NCBI GenBank assembly: GCA_964387985.1
Contig: CAYLZG010000006.1
Coordinates: 6,372 to 70,371 of the forward strand
Length of the DNA stretch: 64,000 nucleotides
Source of the DNA: JALOOB01 sp964387985
Lineage (GTDB): Bacteria; Chloroflexota; Anaerolineae; CG2-30-64-16
Direction: 5' to 3'
Both the position numbers and the translations under genes were made by a program. The notes beneath the pieces are model-generated. The model was given only the letters and a program-made list of their open reading frames with translations. It did not search any database and was not told where the DNA came from. Positions 42,529 through 49,206 of this stretch are shown here, in pieces. Position 1 is the first letter of the stretch, and each line of letters begins with the position of its first letter.

Positions 42529-43935
42529 TTAGCTGCCGGTTGGAGCAGGCTGGAAGATGGTCTCTTCGAAGATCTTGCCGGGGTTGAGGATGCCCAGCGG
42601 GTCCAAAATGCGCTTCATTGTGAGCATCTGCTGGTATGCGACCGGATCGAGCGCCTTCCGGATGAAAGGCCGCTTGGAGATTCCCACGCCGTGTTCGCCG
42701 GTGATCGTGCCGCCGAGGCTGAGCGCAGCGTCGAAGATCTCCGCGGCAAGCGTTTCGACGCGCTCCATCTCCTCAGCGTTGCTGCGATCGCAGATGATGT
42801 TCGGATGCAGATTGCCATCACCGATATGGCCGAACACGACGGTCCGCAGCCCGAGCCGCTCGCTGGCATCGTGCACACGCCGCACCATGGCCGGAATCTG
42901 GCTGCGCGGAACCGCGATGTCTTCTCCGAGCTTGTCGCCCAGGTTGGCCAGCGAGGCCGACACGGCCCGCCTGCCGGCCCAAAGGAGCGCGCTCTGCGCG
43001 GGATCGGTGGCAGAGTGCACGTCGAGCGCCCCGGCCGAGCGGCACGCCTGGGCCACCACACCGCTTTCGTGGCGGATAGCCTCTTCGCTGCCTTCGACAT
43101 CGATCAGGAGCACTGCACCCGCATCCGACGGCAGGCCGTAGTCGCGCGTGTGTTGGACTGCCTGGATGGTGTGGTTGTCCATCAACTCGGTGGTCAGTGG
43201 CAGGACGCCGGACCCGAGCACGCGATTGACGGCCGCACAGGCTCCGTCTACGCTCTCGAAGATGGCCAGCACGGTTCCGCGGCGCGGCGGTTGTGGCAGC
43301 AGCTTGAGAATCGCCTCGGTAATGACTCCCAGCGTGCCTTCGGAGCCAACGAAGAGTCCGGTCAGGTCGTAGCCCGCGACATTCTTGATGGTGCGGCCGC
43401 CGGTGCGCATGATCTGGCCATCGGGCAGCACGACCTCGAGGCCGAGGACATAGTCTTTCATCACCCCATACTTGAGGCAGCGGGGGCCACCTGCGTTCTC
43501 GGCCAGGTTGCCGCCGATCGTCGCGGTCTCCCACGATGCAGGATCGGGCGGGAAGAACAGTCCCAGCCGTTGGGCGGCTCGCTGCAGCTCCATGTTGACC
43601 ACGCCTGGCTGGACGACGGCAACGGAATCTTCGGGATCGATCTCGATGATCGCCTTCATCCGGGTCAGGGACAGGACGATGCCGCCCATGAGGGGAATTG
43701 TGCCGCCGGACAAACCCGTGCCTGCCCCGCGCGGCACCACCGGCGTGCGCGTACGGGAGGCAATCTGCATGACGGCGGCGACCTCGGCAGTCGTCCGCGG
43801 CAGCACTACGACGTCGGGCAGCGCTTCGAGCCATGTCGCATCGTAGGAATAGGTCATGCGCTCGAGGCGCGAGGTGAGGACGCGATCGGACCCGATCGCC
43901 GAAAGGAGTGCATCCGTGACCGATTGTTGCAGCAT
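42529..43935 (-). CDS. glcD: FAD-linked oxidase, GlcD-like (glycolate/D-2-hydroxyacid dehydrogenase subunit)
   Basis: A 468-residue FAD-binding oxidoreductase of the VAO family. PCMH-type FAD domain: PRGAGTGLSGGTIPLMGGIVLSL, QPGVVNMELQRAAQRLGLFFPPDPAS, TIGGNLAENAGGPRCLKYG, NVAGYDLTGLFVGSEGTLGVITEA. C-terminal: FGHIGDGNLHPNI and GEHGVGISKRPFI. It oxidises 2-hydroxyacids such as glycolate or D-lactate. No GlcE or Fe-S GlcF partner is adjacent, so it may act alone as a D-lactate-type dehydrogenase. Last gene of the sirtuin-hydantoinase operon. Confidence 0.9.
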   Translation of the reverse strand: MLQQSVTDALLSAIGSDRVLTSRLERMTYSYDATWLEALPDVVVLPRTTAEVAAVMQIASRTRTPVVPRGAGTGLSGGTIPLMGGIVLSLTRMKAIIEIDPEDSVAVVQPGVVNMELQRAAQRLGLFFPPDPASWETATIGGNLAENAGGPRCLKYGVMKDYVLGLEVVLPDGQIMRTGGRTIKNVAGYDLTGLFVGSEGTLGVITEAILKLLPQPPRRGTVLAIFESVDGACAAVNRVLGSGVLPLTTELMDNHTIQAVQHTRDYGLPSDAGAVLLIDVEGSEEAIRHESGVVAQACRSAGALDVHSATDPAQSALLWAGRRAVSASLANLGDKLGEDIAVPRSQIPAMVRRVHDASERLGLRTVVFGHIGDGNLHPNIICDRSNAEEMERVETLAAEIFDAALSLGGTITGEHGVGISKRPFIRKALDPVAYQQMLTMKRILDPLGILNPGKIFEETIFQPAPTGS

Positions 43936-43959
43936 TGTGGTGCTCCGTAACTCTAACAG

Positions 43960-45339
43960 CTATCGCAGGTGCGCCGCGGTGAACCTGCCCCAGCCTGGCG
44001 CAGGGTGAAAGTCCCCCGTCCGGACGAGCTGGCGGCCGCGCACGAACACGTCTCGCACTGCGCCTTGCACCGCCATCCCCTCGTAGGGCGTGTAGCCGGA
44101 TAGGTTATGCAGCCGCTCCGCCCGAATAGTTGTCCCGACGCGCGGATCGTAGATCACCACGTCGGCATCCATCCCCTCCCTGAGTGCGCCCTTCCGGGCC
44201 AGCCCAAAGATGCGGGCCGGGTTGGCGCTGGTCAGCTCGGCCAACCGCGGCCATCCGATGCGGCCGGCTGCCACGCCGTGCGTCGCCAACAGGGGGAGCA
44301 GGGTCTCCATGCCGGGAATGCCGCCGGGCGTCTTGCGAAAGTCTGAGTGTTCGCGCTTCTGGCTGATCGTGTAGTCGCAGTGATCGGTGCCGATGGTCGA
44401 GATCTCGCCGGAGACGATCTGCGCCCACAGCTTCTTTTTTTCTTCCGGGGCACGCAGCGGCGGCTGCATGATGCCGCGCTCTGCGTTCGGCCCGGCATAG
44501 ATCGTTTCATCGATCGTGAGGTACTGCACCACGGTCTCGGCGATGGCGCGCTGTCCATCCGCCGCAGCCCGGGTCACTTCGGATACGGTGTCGCTGACCG
44601 AACAATGCACGATGTAGACCTGTGGATCACCTCCTGCCCGCGCGAGGAACAACACCCGGTGGGCAGCCTCCACCTCGGCCAGCGCGGGTCGCGCCTGGCC
44701 GTGATATGCGAGAGAGGTTTTGCCGGCCTTTTCCAGCGCCTCGCGCGCGGCGGAAACCAACATATCGTTTTCGCAGTGGACCATTACGACCAGGTTGTGG
44801 CGCGCGGCCGCGCGAAATGCACGCAGCAGTGCATCATCGGTCTGATAGTAGTTCGGCTTGTAGGTGGTGTAAACCTTGATCGCACTGATGCCCATGGCCA
44901 GCAGATCCGTCATCCAATGGTCCAGAACCGCGTGGTCCTCGGGCAGCCTGGTCAACTGCATGTGCAGGCTGTAGTCGATCTGCGCGAGTCCGCCGACCTC
45001 TGCCTGGCGCGCGTCGAAGGCCTGGCGCATGTCCTGACCGGGGAACTGAGTCGCGAAATCGATGACCGTGGTGACGCCACCGCAGGCTGCCGTGCGCGTT
45101 CCCACTGCCCAATCATCGGGCGTCTTGTAGATGCCCGTGTCAAGAACAATGTGGGTGTGCGGATCCACCAGGCCGGGCAATACGACACAACCGGAAGCAT
45201 CGATCACTTTGTCGACACCCTCCGTTGCCAAAGAGGGTCCGATGGCTGCGATCTGCTCTCCGGACAGCAAGAGGTCGCCCTTTCGCTCGCCGTCGGGGGT
45301 AATCAGGGTGCCGTCTTGGACCAGGGTCGTTGTGTGCAT
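43960..45339 (-). CDS. Dihydropyrimidinase/hydantoinase-like amidohydrolase
   Basis: A 459-residue cyclic amidohydrolase. Binuclear zinc site: LVDPHTHIV (HxH), ISAIKVYTTYK (carboxylated Lys candidate), VMVHCEND and VYIVHCSVSD (two His), STIGTDHCDYTISQK (Asp). These fit D-hydantoinase/dihydropyrimidinase and allantoinase. AAGGAG lies before ATG 45339. It precedes the GlcD gene by 24 nt. No pyrimidine or allantoin pathway genes are adjacent, so the exact ring substrate is open. Confidence 0.88.
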   Translation of the reverse strand: MHTTTLVQDGTLITPDGERKGDLLLSGEQIAAIGPSLATEGVDKVIDASGCVVLPGLVDPHTHIVLDTGIYKTPDDWAVGTRTAACGGVTTVIDFATQFPGQDMRQAFDARQAEVGGLAQIDYSLHMQLTRLPEDHAVLDHWMTDLLAMGISAIKVYTTYKPNYYQTDDALLRAFRAAARHNLVVMVHCENDMLVSAAREALEKAGKTSLAYHGQARPALAEVEAAHRVLFLARAGGDPQVYIVHCSVSDTVSEVTRAAADGQRAIAETVVQYLTIDETIYAGPNAERGIMQPPLRAPEEKKKLWAQIVSGEISTIGTDHCDYTISQKREHSDFRKTPGGIPGMETLLPLLATHGVAAGRIGWPRLAELTSANPARIFGLARKGALREGMDADVVIYDPRVGTTIRAERLHNLSGYTPYEGMAVQGAVRDVFVRGRQLVRTGDFHPAPGWGRFTAAHLR

Positions 45340-45370
45340 CCGATCTCCTTGCTTTGTCCAGGGGGTTCTG

Positions 45371-46123
45371 TTATCGCTGCGCTCGCAGTGCGGCAACCAA
45401 CTGTGGCAGCACCTTGCCGCCCTTGCCTTTGAGGAAAAGGTCCGCGGTCATCGCGATCTCGTCTTCTTCCGGGTTGACATCGATGACCATCGCGCCGGCT
45501 CGCGTGGCCAGGCGCGGCAGCGATGCCGCGGGCTGCACGACACCGGATGTCCCTACCACCAGCATCGCCTCGCAGCGCAAGCAGGCTTCGTAAGCATGCT
45601 GCAACGTGCTCTCCGGCAGGTACTCGCCAAACCATACCACATCGGGCCGGATGATGTCCCCGCACTCCGGACAGCGCGGAGGCTTTTCAGCTTGATCCAC
45701 AAAGTCGGCAAGGCTGTAATCGGCATGCCGGCCGCTGAGGCACTTATAGCGCCGGATGCTGCCATGTAACTCCAGCACATGGGTGGAGCCGGCGGCCGTG
45801 TGCAGACCGTCGATATTCTGCGTGACGACGGTCACTGAAGGGAACAGTTGCTCAAGATCAGCGATCGCCTGGTGTCCTGCATTAGGCTGTGCGGACAGAA
45901 CCATCCCGAACCGGTATTCATACCACGACCATACCAACCCGGGATTGCGAAGAAAGCCCTCCTGCGAAGCCATCTCCATTGGATCGTACTGAGCCCACAG
46001 ACCATCCTGGGCCTCGCGAAAGGTCGGAATGCCTGATTCTTTGGAGACACCCGCGCCCGTAAGGACCACCAGGCTTTTCACGCCGGCGAGCCAGCGAACT
46101 GCGTCCCTGATCGTTGCGTTCAT
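45371..46123 (-). CDS. Sir2-family NAD-dependent protein deacylase (class III-like)
   Basis: A 250-residue sirtuin: GAGVSKESGIPTFR, TQNIDGLH, catalytic His in LELHGSIRRYKC, WFGEYLP, VGTSGVVQPAASLP and VIDVNPEED. Residues Tyr68 and Arg71 (WYEYRF) form the YxxR acyl-carboxylate motif of SIRT5/CobB, predicting desuccinylase or deglutarylase activity. The zinc site is odd: the second pair is CPEC, but the usual first CxxC is replaced by a single Cys (KCLSGRH). ATG 46123 has GGAGG upstream. First gene of the sirtuin-hydantoinase-GlcD operon. Confidence 0.9.
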   Translation of the reverse strand: MNATIRDAVRWLAGVKSLVVLTGAGVSKESGIPTFREAQDGLWAQYDPMEMASQEGFLRNPGLVWSWYEYRFGMVLSAQPNAGHQAIADLEQLFPSVTVVTQNIDGLHTAAGSTHVLELHGSIRRYKCLSGRHADYSLADFVDQAEKPPRCPECGDIIRPDVVWFGEYLPESTLQHAYEACLRCEAMLVVGTSGVVQPAASLPRLATRAGAMVIDVNPEEDEIAMTADLFLKGKGGKVLPQLVAALRAQR

Positions 46124-46140
46124 CAGCACCCTCCGGCAGT

Positions 46141-46169
46141 AATGTAACGCACGGAACCACATCTTGCAA
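46141..46169 (-). promoter_or_regulatory. Promoter of the sirtuin operon
   Basis: Minus strand TTGCAA (46169-46164), 17-nt spacer, TACATT (46146-46141), 18 nt before the sirtuin ATG. It is divergent from, and close to, the repeat operator at 46199-46254. Confidence 0.55.
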
Positions 46170-46198
46170 GGGCGTATGGGGCTAGCGGCGCCGCGAAA

Positions 46199-46254
46199 GT
46201 ATCATCATCTTGTTACGATCTCGTCACGCCAGCTTCATTTGGATGCGGCAAGAT
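46199..46254 (+). promoter_or_regulatory. Pho-box-like operator A: four 7-mers at 11-bp period plus -10
   Basis: GTATCAT (46199), TTGTTAC (46210), TCGTCAC (46221) and GCTTCAT (46232) begin exactly 11 bp apart. Ten bases later is CAAGAT (46249-46254) as a -10. There is no -35, as expected for activation by a PhoB/OmpR-type regulator. It drives the small Cys protein gene and possibly the two-component genes behind it. Confidence 0.7.
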
Positions 46255-46284
46255 GGGCGATCAATGAAGTTTATGGAGGTTATC

Positions 46285-46554
46285 GTGGCGGAATTTACCA
46301 TCAGGCGGCGCGAGGCAAAGACGGGCACCAAGAAGGAGAAGGTGGTGCCGAAGGTGTCGATGGAAGCGGTGAACGCCGGCGAGTGGACGCGCGGCGCGGG
46401 CGGATCGGCGCATCACTTCTTCATCGATGGGATCAGCGTCTGTGGACGGCGCCAGATCTTCGTTGATAACAGAGTTAGCATGACGCGCAAGTTGTGCCCC
46501 GAGTGCTTCGCGGCGGTCAATCGCACGCGATCTAACAACGACCCCCTGGGGTGA
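46285..46554 (+). CDS. Small Cys-containing protein of unknown function
   Basis: An 89-residue protein, not recognised. The N-terminal half is very basic (EFTIRRREAKTGTKKEKVVPKV); the C-terminal half has HHFFIDGISVCGRRQIFV and KLCPECFAAVN, so three Cys and two His could bind zinc. Start GTG 46285 is chosen because GGAGG is 5 nt upstream; the in-frame ATG 46264 would sit only about 3 nt after the predicted transcript start. It precedes the response-regulator gene by 83 nt and carries operator A in front. Confidence 0.65.
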   Translation: MAEFTIRRREAKTGTKKEKVVPKVSMEAVNAGEWTRGAGGSAHHFFIDGISVCGRRQIFVDNRVSMTRKLCPECFAAVNRTRSNNDPLG

Positions 46555-46595
46555 TTGCCATATCAGCGCCGAGCCATCTTCCGAGTGGCAGTACA

Positions 46596-46604
46596 TGCTA
46601 TAAT
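46596..46604 (+). promoter_or_regulatory. Extended -10 promoter of the response-regulator gene
   Basis: TGC-TATAAT (46596-46604), a consensus -10 with TGn extension, 33 nt before the ATG; no good -35. It gives the two-component genes an operator-independent promoter besides read-through from 46249. Confidence 0.65.
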
Positions 46605-46637
46605 GTTCTTGGAGATCGATTGCAGGAAGAGGTGGCG

Positions 46638-47321
46638 ATGGCTTCAGCACGAATTTTGGCGGTCGATGACGATCCCAAGATCCTGAGTCTCATGCGGCGC
46701 GGGCTGGCCTTCGCCGGATACAGCGTTGATCTGGCAGCCGATGGCGAGCAGGCGCTGGCGATCGCGCGCGAGCAACCGCCGGATTTGGTGGTACTGGATG
46801 TCATGTTGCCCGGGCTGGACGGGTTGGAGGTGTGCCGCCGGTTGCGCGCCGGCGAGCCCGGCCTTCCGGTTCTGATGCTGACGGCCAAGGACCGTGTGCC
46901 CGATCGCGTGGCCGGCCTGGATGCGGGGGCAGATGACTACCTGGTCAAGCCCTTTGCTTTCGACGAATTGCTGGCGCGCGTCCGGGCCCTGCTGCGTCGT
47001 GCGCGCCCGGTGGAAGGTGACATACTCGGGTTTGCTGACCTGACGCTGGACCCTCGCACGCGCGAGATCATGCGGGGCGGCCGCTCGATTGAGTTGACGA
47101 CCAAGGAATTCGACCTGCTGGAGTATTTTTTGAGACATCCCCGGCAGGTGTTATCGCGTGATCAGATCTTCAACGGCGTCTGGGGCTCAGACTTCCTGGG
47201 CGGCTCCAATGTCATCGACGTCCGCGTGATGCGGCTGCGCGATAAGTTGGAAGCCGAAGGCGAGCCGCGCCTCATCCAGTCCGTGCGTGGCGTGGGTTAT
47301 TGCCTGCGTGAAGAAGGATAG
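46638..47321 (+). CDS. Response regulator, OmpR/PhoB family
   Basis: A 227-residue DNA-binding response regulator. Receiver: acidic pocket VDDDP (Asp10-12), phospho-acceptor Asp54 in VVLDVMLPGLDG, LMLTAKD, DDYLVKPFAFDELLARV. Output winged helix: RGGRSIELTTKEFDLLEYFLRHPRQVLSRDQIFNGVWG and NVIDVRVMRLRDKLE...IQSVRGVGYCLRE. ATG 46638 follows AGGAAGAGG. The family binds tandem 11-bp-period direct repeats, the pattern found at three nearby promoters. Confidence 0.95.
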   Translation: MASARILAVDDDPKILSLMRRGLAFAGYSVDLAADGEQALAIAREQPPDLVVLDVMLPGLDGLEVCRRLRAGEPGLPVLMLTAKDRVPDRVAGLDAGADDYLVKPFAFDELLARVRALLRRARPVEGDILGFADLTLDPRTREIMRGGRSIELTTKEFDLLEYFLRHPRQVLSRDQIFNGVWGSDFLGGSNVIDVRVMRLRDKLEAEGEPRLIQSVRGVGYCLREEG

Positions 47322-47353
47322 CATCTCGCCGGCCGGGAAAAGGGAGCGGAGAC

Positions 47354-48151
47354 GTGTCCGAACACAATGACACGATGGCGCAGCAGCAGGTGCGGGTCTT
47401 CTCGCAATCTGATGACCACGAGCTGCGCGAATTGGCTTCCACGCTCAACGAACAGTTGGCGCGGCTGGAGCGCAACGTCCGGCGCCAACGCCAGTTCCTG
47501 GCCGATGCCTCGCACGAGCTGCGCGGGCCGTTGATGGTCATTCGCGGCAATCTCGATCTTCTGCAGATGGATCTGCCCCCGGAGGAGCGCAAGGCTGCTG
47601 CGCGGGAGGCCTCCGAGGAAGCAGAGCGCATGGCGCACCTGATCGGCGATCTGCTCTTTCTGGCTGAAGAAGATGCGCATGACAGGATACAGTCCGAGCC
47701 GGTGCCCTTTCAGGAGATCGTTTCAGAGGTCTGGCAGCGGGCAGCCAATCTCGATGCAGGCGCACATGAATTGGTGTTCGAACGCAACGACGAGGCCATC
47801 ATCCTGGGCGATCGCCACCGGCTGACACAGATGTTGTGGAACCTGGTCGAAAATGCGCTGCGCTACACCGACCCAGGCGGACGCGTCTTGGTCCGGTCAA
47901 GCAATGCCGGGCCGCACGTGGAGCTCGTCGTTTCGGACACCGGCATCGGAATCCCGGCCGAGCACACGGAGCTCCTCTTCGAGCGTTTCTACCGGGTCGA
48001 TCGTGCCCGTTCGCGCAACGAGAGCAGCACCGGGCTCGGCTTGCCCATCGTGAAGCAGGTGGTTGAGGCGCACGGCGGCCGGGTCAGCGTGCAAAGCGAG
48101 CTGGGCGTGGGCAGCAGCTTCACCGTGGTATTGCCCACCGCACAGCGCTAG
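47354..48151 (+). CDS. Histidine kinase lacking a sensor domain (HAMP remnant, HisKA, HATPase)
   Basis: A 265-residue kinase with GTG start (GGGAGCGGAG upstream). Residues 20-40 (DDHELRELASTLNEQLARLER) look like the end of a HAMP domain. H-box QRQFLADASHELRGPL has His54, followed by N-box QMLWNLVENALRYTD, G1 VVSDTGIGIP, F-box LFERFYRVD and G2 STGLGLPIVKQV. No signal peptide or membrane segment is present, and only 32 bp separate it from the regulator gene. So the periplasmic/membrane module of a typical kinase has been lost. It is probably a soluble partner of the adjacent regulator; its input is unknown. Confidence 0.9.
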   Translation: MSEHNDTMAQQQVRVFSQSDDHELRELASTLNEQLARLERNVRRQRQFLADASHELRGPLMVIRGNLDLLQMDLPPEERKAAAREASEEAERMAHLIGDLLFLAEEDAHDRIQSEPVPFQEIVSEVWQRAANLDAGAHELVFERNDEAIILGDRHRLTQMLWNLVENALRYTDPGGRVLVRSSNAGPHVELVVSDTGIGIPAEHTELLFERFYRVDRARSRNESSTGLGLPIVKQVVEAHGGRVSVQSELGVGSSFTVVLPTAQR

Positions 48152-48187
48152 GCCTCTCCACTGCCTTTCGTGCAGGCGTCCGTCACC

Positions 48188-48562
48188 TCACACTTCCGGC
48201 TCTGGTAACGCCGACAGATCCAGGCCCTGAATCAACTCCAGAAACGACTCAGGGATCGGGCCTGCAATGCGCTCTTCAGCCGTGCGGCCCATCAGGTAGG
48301 CCGTGAAGATAACCTCCATGACCTTCTCCTGGAACTCGGTGCGCTCGGTATCGAGGTAAACCCGATGCACGAGGCTTGCCTGCAGGATGTTCAGTTCAGA
48401 TGCCTCGTCCTTCACCAGCGCCCAGTTTTCGTCGTTCACCGGGATAACCAATCGCTCTGCCTGTTCGAGACAGTAGTGCGGATCGGTGAGTCTGGACGTC
48501 TCATGCTTTGCGGACACGGCTTTGATCTCCCAGGTTGTCATGTTGCGAATCGAAAGATCCAC
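48188..48562 (-). CDS. Unknown 124-residue protein, probably from a leaderless mRNA
   Basis: Not recognised. It is acidic and probably soluble: TTWEIKAVSAKHETSRLTDPHYCLEQAERLVIPVNDENW, then a helical HRVYLDTERTEFQEKVMEVIFTAYLMGR and SFLELIQGLDLSALPEPEV. The start is GTG 48562: the -10 of operator B ends at 48569, so transcription should start at or next to the GTG. An ATG at 48541 has no ribosome site either. It is convergent with the histidine kinase and divergent from rnk, within the presumed regulon. Confidence 0.6.
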   Translation of the reverse strand: MDLSIRNMTTWEIKAVSAKHETSRLTDPHYCLEQAERLVIPVNDENWALVKDEASELNILQASLVHRVYLDTERTEFQEKVMEVIFTAYLMGRTAEERIAGPIPESFLELIQGLDLSALPEPEV

Positions 48563-48568
48563 CGTCTC

Positions 48569-48624
48569 ATCTTATCTCGGGATCATGAAGCAGCAGTGAC
48601 GCATACATGACACTTCGATGACTG
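48569..48624 (-). promoter_or_regulatory. Pho-box-like operator B: four 7-mers at 11-bp period plus -10
   Basis: Read on the minus strand: CAGTCAT (48624), GTGTCAT (48613), GCGTCAC (48602), GCTTCAT (48591), exactly 11 bp apart. Then come 10 bases and TAAGAT (48574-48569). The third and fourth repeats nearly match those of operator A (CGTCAC then GCTTCAT). It faces operator C across about 40 bp. Confidence 0.7.
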
Positions 48625-48665
48625 ATTCAGTGCCTCCGGGTCGGATTTGGGTTGCGAGAATGCAC

Positions 48666-48721
48666 CGGTCATCGAATTGTCATCGATATCTCATCTTCTC
48701 GTCATTTAAGTCCTGTAAACT
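48666..48721 (+). promoter_or_regulatory. Pho-box-like operator C upstream of rnk: four 7-mers at 11-bp period plus -10
   Basis: CGGTCAT (48666), TTGTCAT (48677), ATCTCAT (48688), TCGTCAT (48699), exactly 11 bp apart. Then come 10 bases and TAAACT (48716-48721). The repeats resemble the E. coli Pho-box unit CTGTCAT with 4-bp spacers. The predicted transcript start is about 36 nt before the rnk ATG. Confidence 0.75.
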
Positions 48722-48763
48722 TTTTTGGCTTTTGCTGTGTGAAGATTAGGAGGAACGAAAACT

Positions 48764-49150
48764 ATGACTACGCGCGAAATACGCATCACCGCTAAAGATA
48801 TGGAGCGATTGCGGGAACTGATCGATGACGCCAAGCGGGGTGATCCGCGAAAGGCGCTTGAACTCAAGGGGCTGGAGTCAGAACTTGACCGGGCGATTCT
48901 GGTGGATGATCGGGAGATCCCTGGGGATGTTGTACGGATGGGTTCTGAGGCACATCTCGTCGATGAGGACACCGGCGAGGAGATGATCTGCAAGCTTGTG
49001 TTCCCGGGCGAGGCCGACATTGCCCATATGCGCGTCTCGGTGTTGGCGCCCATTGGGACGGCCATTCTGGGCTATCGCGCCGGCGACCGTTTCGAATGGG
49101 ATGTCCCCTCGGGAAAGCGCAGGCTGCAGATCAAGTCCGTCCTCTCATAG
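48764..49150 (+). CDS. rnk: Rnk/GreA-family nucleoside diphosphate kinase regulator
   Basis: A 128-residue protein of the Rnk family: an N-terminal helical pair (REIRITAKDMERLRELIDDAKRG) shorter than in GreA, and a GreA/GreB C-terminal FKBP-like domain (RMGSEAHLVDEDTGEEMICKLVFPGEADI...VSVLAPIGTAILGYRAGDRFEWDVPSGKRRLQI). Rnk binds RNA polymerase without cleaving transcripts and affects NDP kinase levels. AGGAGG lies 10 nt before ATG. Operator C in front predicts control by the neighbouring two-component system, possibly linking phosphate or stress signals to transcription. Confidence 0.88.
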   Translation: MTTREIRITAKDMERLRELIDDAKRGDPRKALELKGLESELDRAILVDDREIPGDVVRMGSEAHLVDEDTGEEMICKLVFPGEADIAHMRVSVLAPIGTAILGYRAGDRFEWDVPSGKRRLQIKSVLS

Positions 49151-49157
49151 CGCGCAA

Positions 49158-49184
49158 CGCCGGATGGCAGCCTGCCATCCGGCG
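49158..49184. terminator. Bidirectional terminator between rnk and the aldo/keto reductase gene
   Basis: A perfect 12-bp stem CGCCGGATGGCA/TGCCATCCGGCG (49158-49169 with 49173-49184) with a 3-nt loop, lying 7 nt after the rnk stop. The genes converge here. Confidence 0.8.
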
Positions 49185-49206
49185 TGACACGCCTATCCCC
49201 GCTCGT

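Noticed and set aside
42691..43950. 419-codon plus-strand open frame
   Set aside because: Antisense shadow of the GlcD-like gene, which has full family motifs on the other strand.
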